From the NCBI GenBank assembly GCA_009711615.1, contig VENI01000006.1:62001-126000 (forward strand): DNA of 64,000 nucleotides, in the 5' to 3' direction. Numbering within the stretch: position 1 is the stretch's first letter; each line of letters begins with the position of its first letter. This document shows positions 18,896 to 28,216 of the stretch, piece by piece. Below the pieces are notes generated by a model that did not search any database, was not told where the DNA came from, and saw only the letters and a list, made by a program, of their open reading frames with translations. The stretch comes from Bacillota bacterium. Lineage in GTDB: Bacteria; Bacillota; Desulfotomaculia; Desulfotomaculales; Desulfohalotomaculaceae. A program made the position numbers and the translations under genes.

Positions 18896-20026
18896 CTACT
18901 TTGGAGTTGGCCTCCAGTGAGCCATTACCAATGAACCTAGTCCGGCAACAATTACAAACAATTTGAAGATGAAACCGGCCACTGGTATATAACCTATTGC
19001 ACTGATCACCACTAGACCCAGCAGTACAGCCCAGGTTCCTTTGTGTTTTTTAGCCCAATCATATTTATTAGCTAAAAACAAACCTATTACTGATGCAGCT
19101 ACAATTTTAGCGATATATATGGAAACACCATAAGTTAAACCAAGAATAACACCAATTGGCGCTCCCACAATGGTAATCATTGAAACAACTGCTATTAATG
19201 GCACCAAAATCAAAGCCAGAAAACCGGCACCCAAAGCTTTAAGTGAATGGTCCATTAAGGGGCTGGCAGTTTTAGTCCAAAAGCCAGGACGCCAGAATGT
19301 AATAACCAGCCATAGCAGCAGTGCGCTGATAATACTAAGTAATATAGAAGAGAAACCGTCAAAGGGAGATTCCTGAACTTCCTTTTTAGGTTCTGTCTTT
19401 TGCCAATTGCTGTTTCCAGTAATTTGAGCAGTATTGTCTATTGTTGCTTTGTTAGGGCTATGATAGTTTAAGTCACCTTTTATGGTGGCTGTATCGGTAA
19501 CCTTTAAACGGCCAACCTCCAACCTAACGTCATCATTAACACTACCCAAAATGCCAATATTCTCGGCTCCAGCAAACAACTGACGTTGTATCTGCCCCAT
19601 GTGTACTAGTTCAGAGGCAACCATCATTGCATCTCGGTTAATTACGGCATTTTTACCAACGGAAATTCGCTCTGCAGCAACTCTGGCATCATCCAATACA
19701 TTGCCGTTAATATCAATTTTCTGGGAAGCACTGTGCAAATCTCCCTCAACAGTGCCGTTTACTATTATTTTTCGCGAGGCACTAAAAACATCTCCTTTGA
19801 TAGTCCCGTTAATAATAACTTCTCTGGCTGCCACAAACAATGCCCCATCAATAGTTCCGTCAATTTTTACAGTATCACCACTGTAAAACCCTGGGCCTTT
19901 AACTACTTCATCAGATAGAATAACAGTTGCACTCTGGTCGTTTTGAATATCCACTGCCAGAGCAGTGGATGGAATAATTACCAGCATTAAAAGAATAATT
20001 GATAATCGCTTTAACATTAGCTTCAC
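18896..20026 (-). CDS. Bactofilin-like polymer-forming membrane protein
   Basis: 376 residues. A signal peptide (ILLMLVIIPSTALA) leads into a region of repeated beta-strand turns (IDGTIDGALFVAAREVIING, then INGTIKGDVFSASRKI, then VNGTVEGDLHSASQKI), the right-handed beta-helix style of bactofilin/polymer-forming proteins. From about residue 225 there are four hydrophobic spans. The architecture points to an exported beta-solenoid tethered by a membrane domain; a role in the envelope is inference. GGAGGGG precedes the ATG. Apparently monocistronic. Confidence 0.75.
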   Translation of the reverse strand: MKLMLKRLSIILLMLVIIPSTALAVDIQNDQSATVILSDEVVKGPGFYSGDTVKIDGTIDGALFVAAREVIINGTIKGDVFSASRKIIVNGTVEGDLHSASQKIDINGNVLDDARVAAERISVGKNAVINRDAMMVASELVHMGQIQRQLFAGAENIGILGSVNDDVRLEVGRLKVTDTATIKGDLNYHSPNKATIDNTAQITGNSNWQKTEPKKEVQESPFDGFSSILLSIISALLLWLVITFWRPGFWTKTASPLMDHSLKALGAGFLALILVPLIAVVSMITIVGAPIGVILGLTYGVSIYIAKIVAASVIGLFLANKYDWAKKHKGTWAVLLGLVVISAIGYIPVAGFIFKLFVIVAGLGSLVMAHWRPTPK

Positions 20027-20220
20027 CCCTCCTTTGATATCTTGATTACTATTTTGACATTAAAAAAAATATACCTTTTCTAACTAATAATTTGTGACAT
20101 AATACTTAGACTTATATACAGAAGTTAACACACTGAGAGCTGAATAATAATAACTGTTACAGGAAAGTATATAATTGGCATATTTTGTTTAAAATATTAA
20201 GAAAGGAAGGTGGTGAAAAA

Positions 20221-20436
20221 ATGGATACTTTAAAGAATATTTCTCTTGCACTAATTATTGTTGGAGCTCTTAATTGGTTATTGGTAGGACTATTTCAGTA
20301 CGATTTGGTAGCATCATTATTTGGTGGACAGGCCGCTATGCTAAGCCGCATTGTTTACACATTGGTGGGCATAGCTGGCATTTACGCCATTACATTCTTC
20401 TTTACCAGAGAAGAAGCAGAAGCCGAAGCCAAATAA
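20221..20436 (+). CDS. DUF378 family small membrane protein
   Basis: 71 residues with two hydrophobic spans (IALIIVGALNWLLVGLF-like and LVGIAGIYAITFFF) and the family motif ALNWLLVG. Function unknown. The frame extends upstream to 20185, but the GGAAGGTGGTG ribosome binding site lies directly before the ATG at 20221. A strong terminator follows. Confidence 0.85.
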   Translation: MDTLKNISLALIIVGALNWLLVGLFQYDLVASLFGGQAAMLSRIVYTLVGIAGIYAITFFFTREEAEAEAK

Positions 20437-20440
20437 CCAA

Positions 20441-20475
20441 AAGAGGAAAGCCGTTTAAAGGCTTTCCTCTTTTTT
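20441..20475 (+). terminator. Rho-independent terminator after the DUF378 gene
   Basis: AAGAGGAAAGCC, 7-base loop, GGCTTTCCTCTT, then a run of T. Confidence 0.9.
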
Positions 20476-20478
20476 GTC

Positions 20479-20690
20479 TTACAACAAAGTCTTAAAGAGA
20501 TAGAATGCACTGCCCCACATAATAATAGCAGATATTCTGTTAAAAACTACAAGCGTTTTGTTTCCCAGGTTTCTAATAACCCTTCCTAATAATACGAGAA
20601 AGAAAAACCAAGCAAAAGAAACAAGAATAGTTGCAGATGTAAACACAATCTTATCAATCCCGCTGTGCTGTAATGAACTAATACCAATAA
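20479..20690 (-). pseudogene. 3' fragment of a lysE-like gene (left direct repeat)
   Basis: 20494-20690 matches 37287-37483 at about 193 of 197 bases. On the - strand it encodes the last about 66 residues of the LysE-like exporter present in full at 37868-37269, in the same frame, but ending LFKTLL-stop instead of the intact terminus. The homology stops abruptly at 20690; no start or N-terminal half is present. Together with the copy at the right edge it brackets the whole CRISPR-Cas island. Confidence 0.85.
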
Positions 20691-20858
20691 GGGATATGAA
20701 TTCTTATTTAATTCTAAATAGGAAGGAATTTATAACCTATATGGAAAAATGTTATTAATATGGCTACTACTAAAAGGTTCTTGGGAAAAGAAACGCTGTT
20801 TAATATAACGGCAGGTAGGTTAAACATCCCCTAAGGTTGTAACGAGGTGGGTGATATT
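20691..20858. other. Left junction of the CRISPR island
   Basis: AT-rich unique sequence between the lysE fragment and the membrane-anchored protein. Only a GAGGTGGG ribosome binding site at the right end is recognised. Confidence 0.3.
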
Positions 20859-21428
20859 ATGACTAGAAATGATAAATATATTTTTTTGCTTCTAGGACTA
20901 ATATTCATCATTGGTCTGTTTGTGGTGTTTATAAAGGAAGAAACAGTTAAGACAATTCAACGGGTAGAGAGTGTGACAACCAGGGACCTTACCCTCCTAG
21001 AAAGAAAGTATGAAGATGTAGATAGTGATAACAAAAAAGAAAGTATTGAATTATATAACTCAGCCCAATGGCAACCAGATGGTTCGATGGGATGGGATAC
21101 TGGTCATAATTGGCTTTTGATTGTAAGAAAGGATGAAACAGTTTATCCCCTTTTTGATGACTGGGTTCAACATGGTGAATTAAATTTTTGGATAGTTGCG
21201 TTTAACAAATCTCAAGTTGAGGGTCCTGAAAGTACAGATTTAGAAAGACATATATATGTAATGGAAACACGAGGTATCAAATTATTTGATTATCATTGGG
21301 ACAAACAAAGTCTTTGTTATAAAAAAGAAATTGTTTTTAATCCTCCCAATCAATGGTATGGAAGGTCTTCAAGTAAATATTCTTCTTACAGCCCAACTAT
21401 GATTGAACCCCAGGTCCTAAAAGACTGA
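20859..21428 (+). CDS. Membrane-anchored hypothetical protein
   Basis: About 189 residues. One N-terminal membrane span (YIFLLLGLIFIIGLFVVFI) is followed by a soluble, extracellular-type domain rich in aromatic residues (SAQWQPDGSMGWDTGHNWLL). I do not recognise the family. The domain has the look of a small secreted beta-rich protein. It lies inside the direct-repeat-bounded island, just before the leader of array 1, so it may have travelled with the CRISPR locus. ATG at 20859 is chosen over a GTG four codons earlier because GAGGTGGG lies just before it. Confidence 0.65.
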   Translation: MTRNDKYIFLLLGLIFIIGLFVVFIKEETVKTIQRVESVTTRDLTLLERKYEDVDSDNKKESIELYNSAQWQPDGSMGWDTGHNWLLIVRKDETVYPLFDDWVQHGELNFWIVAFNKSQVEGPESTDLERHIYVMETRGIKLFDYHWDKQSLCYKKEIVFNPPNQWYGRSSSKYSSYSPTMIEPQVLKD

Positions 21429-21502
21429 CACGTAGATTCAGATGAAGGTTGTTTTATACAAAATATTAAAATTTAGGTACAGAAAAATGTCATTTAAATT
21501 AT

Positions 21503-21690
21503 GTTGTCGATCCCAGGTGAAACATAAAACCCAGGAGATTGACAACACATCATATTAAGAAAAAAACTCTGGAAAACAGCAATAAATTGAACAAACAAGA
21601 GGGTTTAGGTGTTTTTTAGAATTGGAGCATAAGTATTGACTGCATATTGCAAAATGATACGATACCCCCCAAATACCACTGGTTCTTGGG
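21503..21690 (+). promoter_or_regulatory. Leader of CRISPR array 1
   Basis: An inverted repeat (GTTGTCGATC 21503-21512 and GATTGACAAC 21537-21546, 24-nt loop) recurs in the leader of array 2 with changes that keep pairing. A likely pre-crRNA promoter is TTGACT (21636-21641), 16 bp, TACGAT (21658-21663) with an extended TGA just before it. The end CTTGGG next to the first repeat is also shared by both leaders. Confidence 0.75.
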
Positions 21691-24175
21691 GTTACCATCT
21701 TACCTATAAGGAATTGAAACCTTGTTCAAGAAGATCGTCTATGATATTCATAATATCGTTACCATCTTACCTATAAGGAATTGAAACCTGATGTACCGCG
21801 CTTAATTAAGTAGGTATATCCGTGTTACCATCTTACCTATAAGGAATTGAAACACACCTATAAAAGCTATTTCTTTTTCTTCATCATTGTTACCATCTTA
21901 CCTATAAGGAATTGAAACATGACTAACTCTTTTGCATGGTTTTTTGGTTGTCTTGGTTACCATCTTACCTATAAGGAATTGAAACTGCAGAAGTATTTGA
22001 ATTATCTTTTGAGTCTATTCGTTACCATCTTACCTATAAGGAATTGAAACTTAAATGTCTGCCCATATGAAATATTTTCAGATCAAGTTACCATCTTACC
22101 TATAAGGAATTGAAACTGCTATTAAAGAATTAAAGAAAATCAAAGAGGAGTTACCAGTTACCATCTTACCTATAAGGAATTGAAACAATGCAGAAGTCGC
22201 AGCAAACAATGTACAAACTTACGTTACCATCTTACCTATAAGGAATTGAAACTGATAAAACTTTATTGCTGTGGTTGTAGCAGGAAAAGTTACCATCTTA
22301 CCTATAAGGAATTGAAACTTGGTTATCTCTGTCCAATCTTTTGACAAGTCAGTTGTTACCATCTTACCTATAAGGAATTGAAACCTTACCCTACTAACGA
22401 AAACAAGATTGAGGGTTTTATGTTACCATCTTACCTATAAGGAATTGAAACAACTGTCCTCTAACGGTTGACGGAGTTGACCATGTTACGTTACCATCTT
22501 ACCTATAAGGAATTGAAACACCTGTATAGTCTTGCTGTCACCCTGCTCGTCGAATGTTACCATCTTACCTATAAGGAATTGAAACCTGTTTAGTTGGTTC
22601 GGTGCTATTGACATGTATTTTGGTTACCATCTTACCTATAAGGAATTGAAACGTGCTTTTTCCGCTCATCCCCTTTCCCTCCTTCCAGTTACCATCTTAC
22701 CTATAAGGAATTGAAACTCATAATAACTACTTTCAAACTTTAAATTTTTAGCAGTTACCATCTTACCTATAAGGAATTGAAACTCATAACTACCAGTTAA
22801 CGAGCCAGTTGTCAAACTAGTTACCATCTTACCTATAAGGAATTGAAACATTAAAATAGTGGCCAAAATTGAAAATATCTGCAAAGGGTTACCATCTTAC
22901 CTATAAGGAATTGAAACCCGTAATTAAATCCGTTCTGCCCTGCTCAGTTAAGGTTACCATCTTACCTATAAGGAATTGAAACAGGCTATGGTAAATTCGT
23001 CAACTTCATTTAACCCACCGTTACCATCTTACCTATAAGGAATTGAAACCAGCAATAGCAGCCACAGCACCAAGAGTAGCAACAACGGTTACCATCTTAC
23101 CTATAAGGAATTGAAACTCGGTCTCTGCAACCTCATCCTGGGCAATGGTTATAGTTACCATCTTACCTATAAGGAATTGAAACCAAGGCTGTTTGTCGGG
23201 TGGACCGCTGGCCCATTTAAGTTACCATCTTACCTATAAGGAATTGAAACTTCTAAGTGTGTCAGCGTCATTCTCTTGTACCGGTGGTTACCATCTTACC
23301 TATAAGGAATTGAAACTGCGTTAGCTTCACTTGCTCCTTCTCAGTGCTTTTTGTTACCATCTTACCTATAAGGAATTGAAACTAATATTTTGGTCTATGT
23401 CTACAAACTTATTATCTCTGTTACCATCTTACCTATAAGGAATTGAAACTTAGTTACATCTTCAACATTCGAGCATTGATTACAGTTACCATCTTACCTA
23501 TAAGGAATTGAAACAAGAACGATGGCCGGAAAGTAAACGGTACAAAATTGTTACCATCTTACCTATAAGGAATTGTAACATTCTTTTTGATGTTGGTTTA
23601 ATTCTTGCTACTATAGTTACCATCTTACCTATAAGGAATTGAAACTAGTGTTTGCGGATATAAACATATACCCAGCTAGTCAGTTACCATCTTACCTATA
23701 AGGAATTGAAACCATAATATAAAGATAAGGAGCTGGTACGAATGCAAGTTACCATCTTACCTATAAGGAATTGAAACTTGAAAATGTACAAAATATCCCT
23801 GCATTGGTAAATAGTTACCTTCTTACCTATAAGGAATTGAAACTTCGGTATCTTAATAAGGTCGGACGCGCTAAAGTTGGTTACCATCTTACCTATAAGG
23901 AATTGAAACTAGTTTTTATATTTTTTAGGCAGCAGCCAACGGGCCGGTTACCATCTTACCTATAAGGAATTGAAACAAAAACAAGATGTAATTACTATAA
24001 GTCAAAAAGTTAGTTACCATCTTACCTATAAGGAATTGAAACAAGATAGCACACACCATGCAATCTATCGTGTGCGGCCAGTTACCATCTTACCTATAAG
24101 GAATTGAAACAAACTATACCGGTTTTTAAATATGAAGACACTGAAGTTACCATCTTACCTATAAGGAATTGAAGT
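21691..24175 (+). CRISPR. CRISPR array 1: 38 repeats, 37 spacers
   Basis: 30-nt repeats beginning GTTACCATCTTACC and ending AAGGAATTGAAAC, spacers mostly 35-38 nt (one of 40 at 22117-22156). Repeat starts were counted one by one from 21691 to 24146. The leader is on the left. The last repeat is degenerate at its 3' end (GAAGT instead of GAAAC), which marks the old end of the array. Single-base variants occur at 23550 (GTAAC end) and 23814 (CCTTC). The last eight bases, ATTGAAAC, give the crRNA 5' handle usual for type I-B. One spacer here has a diverged relative in array 2 at 34652, another at 36303. Confidence 0.98.
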
Positions 24176-24264
24176 TTGTGACCTTGAGAAACTGTAGTCA
24201 AAGCAGTTACTAGGGAAGATTGTATATTGAGATAAAAAAACTCGCTGTAATAGTATAGTCTTGA

Positions 24265-24292
24265 TTGTTATGTGTAACTATATTATTATAAT
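24265..24292 (+). promoter_or_regulatory. Promoter of the mini-CRISPR RNA
   Basis: TTGTTA (24265-24270), 16 bp, TATAAT (24287-24292). A start near 24299 would fall inside the first degenerate repeat, so that only its conserved 3' part is transcribed in full. Confidence 0.5.
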
Positions 24293-24293
24293 G

Positions 24294-24414
24294 GTTACCG
24301 TAACCTGCTAAAGGGATTGAAACGATTAAAAATGAAAGATGTTGTTTATCTTACCTAAAAGGGATATAAAATATAAGTCAACTTACCCAGAATATGGTTG
24401 ACTTATTTTTTATA
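24294..24414 (+). ncRNA. CreR-like mini-CRISPR RNA (two degenerate repeats, 18-nt guide)
   Basis: Degenerate repeat 1 (24294-24323) matches the array repeat at 19 of 30 bases but keeps the whole 5' handle ATTGAAAC. Degenerate repeat 2 (24342-24371) matches at 20 of 30 and keeps the middle block ATCTTACCTA. The 18-nt pseudo-spacer GATTAAAAATGAAAGATG (24324-24341) matches 15 of 18 bases at 24434-24451, at the start of cas transcription. A terminator (TAAGTCAAC ... GTTGACTTA, then ATTTTTTAT) follows at about 24374-24413. Cas-regulating RNAs (CreR) and the related CreA antitoxin RNA of type I-B systems have this structure: Cascade carrying such a short guide binds a promoter without cutting. That it works here is inference. 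Confidence 0.75.
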
Positions 24415-24451
24415 GGGTGATACTATCTCTTTAGATTATAAGTGAAAGATA
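24398..24451 (+). promoter_or_regulatory. cas operon promoter with overlapping mini-crRNA target
   Basis: TTGACT (24398-24403), 17 bp, TACTAT (24421-24426) with extended TGA before it; the -35 lies in the 3' arm of the preceding terminator. The target GATTATAAGTGAAAGATA (24434-24451) starts at about +1, with TTA just 5' of it in the PAM position. The AGGAG ribosome binding site begins at 24451. Confidence 0.7.
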
Positions 24452-24454
24452 GGA

Positions 24455-25234
24455 GTGATTGTAATACCAGTTATACATATTTCCATGAAATTAAATAAAC
24501 CGTTGACGCTACCTGTCCAATATAATCATCTACTTCAATCCTTCATATATAGTATTTTCCCACAAGAAGAAGCTACTTTTCTACATGATATTGGATTTAA
24601 ACATCAAAAACGAGTTTATAAGCTGTTTAGCTTTTCCCAACTTCAGGGACGCTCAAATTATGATAAAAAAAATAAAACTATCACATTTGCTGACGAAGTA
24701 GTACTAACTGTTAGCTCTATTTTACAAAACTTAATTGAGAAAACGGCAAATAATGTGTTATTATCAAAAAATTTACAAATTAATGGCCAGAAGGTAAATA
24801 TTCAGGGAATAGAATTTAGAGATTTTACTATCCCAGAGGATGGGGTTATTCACATTAGAGCAGTTTCTCCCATTACGGTATACTCTACCTATAAAAGGCG
24901 AGATGGAAGAAAGGCAACACATTATTTTAAACCAGAGGATAGGGGGGTTTTTGAGCACTTAATAGAAGAAAACTTTGTGCGGAAGTATGAAACATTTACT
25001 GGGGAGAAACTGCCTCAGCAATCCCTTGTTGGTTTAAAACCTGTACGTGTAACCGAACGAGATAAGGTGGTTACAAGGTATAAGGGAACGTGGATTACCG
25101 GTTGGCTTGGTGAATATGAGCTTTCCGGGAGGCCAGAACATTTGCATTTTTTGCTCAGTGTAGCGCTTGGAATGAAGAACTCTATCGGCATGGGGTTATG
25201 TCTACCGAAGGATATCTTACCTAAGAGGGATTAA
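24455..25234 (+). CDS. cas6: CRISPR pre-crRNA endonuclease Cas6
   Basis: 259 residues, RAMP superfamily. Cas6 cuts pre-crRNA in each repeat, leaving the 8-nt handle. The glycine-rich loop near the C-terminus (LGMKNSIGMGLCLP, about 240-253) and the N-terminal KLNKPLTLPVQYNHLLQSFIY segment are typical. First gene of the cas operon, directly after array 1 and the mini-CRISPR RNA. The start is uncertain: the GTG at 24455 overlaps the AGGAG site, while the next in-frame ATG (24485) has no site and would shorten the first beta strand. Confidence 0.92.
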   Translation: MIVIPVIHISMKLNKPLTLPVQYNHLLQSFIYSIFPQEEATFLHDIGFKHQKRVYKLFSFSQLQGRSNYDKKNKTITFADEVVLTVSSILQNLIEKTANNVLLSKNLQINGQKVNIQGIEFRDFTIPEDGVIHIRAVSPITVYSTYKRRDGRKATHYFKPEDRGVFEHLIEENFVRKYETFTGEKLPQQSLVGLKPVRVTERDKVVTRYKGTWITGWLGEYELSGRPEHLHFLLSVALGMKNSIGMGLCLPKDILPKRD

Positions 25235-25253
25235 TTATAAAGGGGGTGAAAAG

Positions 25254-27254
25254 ATGCTTCTAAAACAAATTGTACAAATTGGAAAATCTATTGTATCCAG
25301 CACTATGTCTATGGAAGAGAGAATTCAATTGCTCACAGATGTTAATAATGAACAAACAAAAAATTTCTATAACAATGTCTTCATGGTAGAAGTAGACGCA
25401 AAAAAGGGTGTAGATTTACAATTTTTTAGTTTGCAAAGCGGTGATGGTAAAGTTGATTTAGCAAAAGCAACTGCCATTCCCATTACATTGCCAGCAGGTG
25501 GTAACCCGTTACATGCCCAAGGTGTTTACCCTATTCCGTGTTACCCCTTATACGAACGCCACATTAATGAATTTGCTGATGCACAGAAAACAGAAAAAAT
25601 GATATATGATCGATTGTTGAAAACTATACCTTTTTTTCATTTGCCCAAAGATCAATTGAAAGAAAAAGCAGCTACCATAGCTAGGATACTAAACACAGAA
25701 GGAACTGCTTACGTTACAGAGGAGAAACAACTAGGGGTTCTAGTGATAATAGATCATTCACTTGAGTTATATTGTGATGCACCGAATGACGATTGCTTGG
25801 CAATACGTCAAAGTCCGTTCACTCACCAACCTATATATATTCAAGCGAACAAGGTGATTGCCAATATTGCTGAAGCCCGTTTTCAGGAAGCTAAGGAATT
25901 GGGAGAAGAAGCAAATGCTGTATCTACAATATCTAATCAGCAGTCATCGGAAGTGGTTTCTGCCTATAATAAAGGGTGGTTGTTTTTGTCGCCCACTTGG
26001 GAGGCACCAAAATCAATTTATTGGGGAAAAACTGATTGGACAAAGGGCATTAAATTAAATCGTGAGGAATATGAAGCCTATTTTTACGGCACTCAATTTT
26101 TGAAAATGGTGCAAACCCCAATTCGGGCAGGCTTATTGAAAGAAATGTTTGCTCCCATATCCAGTGCAGAAGCAAAACAGCATATGAACGCCACAAGTTT
26201 TGAACCCATCTACGCCATTCCCTTTATATTGCCCATAATAAATGATTATCGAGAAGAAACTTATCGTCATTTCCAGGTATTGTCCCAAAAATATGAAGAT
26301 GAAAATATTTCTCCCACGGATTTACAGCTAAAAATTATCGGTGGGTTGGAGAAAAGAATTATATCTAACCCCAAGGACGAATACCGCTTGACAATTTTAT
26401 ATTATTCAGGGGAACTGGGTCGAGGCAATATTCATGTTCGGGCAATGATAGAAGACGTTGTTCCAAGTGTGGCTATGAATGTGCAAAAAATCATTCGAAA
26501 ACTAAATGGGCGAGAGTTGGCTTTAATTGCAGATGCTTTGTCTGCTTCCAATACAAACTACCTTTCATTTAAGCTTAATCATTTACCTTCATTATTATCT
26601 AATGCTTACGGCCCGGGATATTTATGGACAAGTTTGCAAGCTGTTTTACATCGTGAACAAATACAACTGGACCGTGTTATTAAACAAACGGCAAGAAGGT
26701 TGAATGAACTGGCCAATAAAGAAGATCACTGGAACCTAGTAAATGAATTGCTATTTTATCATGGGTTTCGCTATTTTTATAGTGGTTATTTCCAAAAAAT
26801 TCTTCAACAAAAGGAGGGATGTTTAACCATGACAGAGTGGAAAGGGTTATTAGACCGTTATATAGACGAACAGTTAACCGAAGCAGATCTTGACACCACC
26901 GAAAAAATTGGTTTTTTATCAGGTTGTCTTTTAAAACAGTTTGAAAGGTCTTACTATGCTATAACCAATAAAAAATTTGTTAAAACTAGGGTTATGCGCT
27001 TTGGCAGTAAACTGACTCCCGAAATGATCTGGAAAAATGGTTTATTAAAACTAATGGAATTAGAGCAACAGCGAGAGATGGGGATAAAAGGCAATTTTTA
27101 TAAAGCATTGCCACTTGTTCTAACGTCAGTTAATGATTTAGAGCAAAAACAGTTATTGAAAAAGGAAAAAGATCAATTTATGACTATGTTTTGGTCGGGC
27201 TATTTAATGATGCCCAGTTTGAAAAAAGGAGATGAAAAAAATGACCATCAATAA
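25254..27254 (+). CDS. cas8b: Cascade large subunit Cas8b (TM1802/Csh1-like)
   Basis: 666 residues. By position (between cas6 and cas7), size and overall character this is the type I-B large subunit, which recognises the PAM and helps load Cas3. The sequence is diverged as usual for Cas8; I recognise the TM1802/Csh1 style of N-terminus (LLKQIVQIGKSIV, then FYNNVFMVEVD) rather than a sharp motif. AAGGGGGTG precedes the ATG. The 3' end overlaps cas7. No Cas10 (GGDD) features, which excludes type III. Confidence 0.85.
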   Translation: MLLKQIVQIGKSIVSSTMSMEERIQLLTDVNNEQTKNFYNNVFMVEVDAKKGVDLQFFSLQSGDGKVDLAKATAIPITLPAGGNPLHAQGVYPIPCYPLYERHINEFADAQKTEKMIYDRLLKTIPFFHLPKDQLKEKAATIARILNTEGTAYVTEEKQLGVLVIIDHSLELYCDAPNDDCLAIRQSPFTHQPIYIQANKVIANIAEARFQEAKELGEEANAVSTISNQQSSEVVSAYNKGWLFLSPTWEAPKSIYWGKTDWTKGIKLNREEYEAYFYGTQFLKMVQTPIRAGLLKEMFAPISSAEAKQHMNATSFEPIYAIPFILPIINDYREETYRHFQVLSQKYEDENISPTDLQLKIIGGLEKRIISNPKDEYRLTILYYSGELGRGNIHVRAMIEDVVPSVAMNVQKIIRKLNGRELALIADALSASNTNYLSFKLNHLPSLLSNAYGPGYLWTSLQAVLHREQIQLDRVIKQTARRLNELANKEDHWNLVNELLFYHGFRYFYSGYFQKILQQKEGCLTMTEWKGLLDRYIDEQLTEADLDTTEKIGFLSGCLLKQFERSYYAITNKKFVKTRVMRFGSKLTPEMIWKNGLLKLMELEQQREMGIKGNFYKALPLVLTSVNDLEQKQLLKKEKDQFMTMFWSGYLMMPSLKKGDEKNDHQ

Positions 27255-28200
27255 TGGTGAATTACTATTTATAAAATCAGTGAAAGATGGAATCCCTAAT
27301 CGCGATCCACTGAACGATAGTGATGCTCGCCGGTTATTTCCCGAAGAGGATGGACGGATATCACTTTCAGATGTCAGCATAAAACGTGATGCGCGGGATT
27401 TTGTAATTTCTTTATATCCCGAAGGGGGAGAAGAACAACGTAATTATGTGTTTGTACAGGCTGTTGAAAATGATAAAGGGAAGTTGTTGGGAAGAAAATC
27501 TTTGGCAGAAGCAATTGCCGAAAAAGTAGGTAAAAAGTCAGAAGCTAAAAACAATATGAAAGATGTATTGTTAGACCATGCCTTTGATGTACGCACATTC
27601 GGTATTGTCTATTCTGAAAAGCCCAAGTTTAATCTCACAGGGCCAGTACAGTTTTCCTGGGCACATTCCATGCATCCTGTAGATACACAATATATACAAG
27701 GAACAGTGACCATGCCCAGTAAAGATGCCACAGAGAGTGGAGAAGGAAACACCCAAGGAACCATTTGGACATCCTACACATTGCCATTTGCGGTTTTTGC
27801 TATGCCAGGCATTATTAATGCTTCCAGTGCCAAGCATACCAGAATGACAGAAGAGGACCAAGAATTGCTATTAAAAAGCTTGTGGCAAGGGACTAGAAAC
27901 CGTCATGCCCGGGGTAGAGGGCAGCAAGAACCGTTATTTTTAATGCATGTAGAATACAACGATCCGTTTTTTAGAATAGGGTTTTTGGATGAAATGGTAA
28001 AATTGTTACCAGAAGCTGAAGCATGGCGTCAAAGTGATCAAACTCCATCTAAACTAAGTGATATTACGATGGATGTTACTGAACTGGCCAATACATTAAA
28101 TAAATATAAAGATAAAATTAAACACTGCCGTATTTGGAAGCATTCGCTATTAGCTACTAGAGGGGAAATAAATCAATACTTGGAAGAGAACTCCTGGTAA
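27241..28200 (+). CDS. cas7: Cascade backbone subunit Cas7 (Csh2-like)
   Basis: About 319 residues, RAMP fold. Multiple Cas7 copies form the helical backbone that holds the crRNA guide. The N-terminal LLFIKSVKDGIPNRDPLNDSD segment and DVSIKRDARDFV are typical of the Csh2 branch of type I-B. An ATG at 27232 is in frame, but AAAGGAG directly precedes it; the ATG at 27241 has proper spacing. Overlaps the cas8b end by 14 bases. Confidence 0.92.
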   Translation: MTINNGELLFIKSVKDGIPNRDPLNDSDARRLFPEEDGRISLSDVSIKRDARDFVISLYPEGGEEQRNYVFVQAVENDKGKLLGRKSLAEAIAEKVGKKSEAKNNMKDVLLDHAFDVRTFGIVYSEKPKFNLTGPVQFSWAHSMHPVDTQYIQGTVTMPSKDATESGEGNTQGTIWTSYTLPFAVFAMPGIINASSAKHTRMTEEDQELLLKSLWQGTRNRHARGRGQQEPLFLMHVEYNDPFFRIGFLDEMVKLLPEAEAWRQSDQTPSKLSDITMDVTELANTLNKYKDKIKHCRIWKHSLLATRGEINQYLEENSW

Positions 28201-28216
28201 AAGGAGGCTAACAATA

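Noticed and set aside
24176..24454. A CreT-like toxin gene next to the mini-CRISPR RNA
   Set aside because: No small frame with a ribosome binding site exists between array 1 and cas6, and the pseudo-spacer matches the cas promoter, so a CreR role fits better than a toxin-antitoxin pair.
25254..27254. Type III (Cas10) large subunit
   Set aside because: No GGDD or HD motif; neighbours cas7, cas5, cas3 and cas6 show type I-B.
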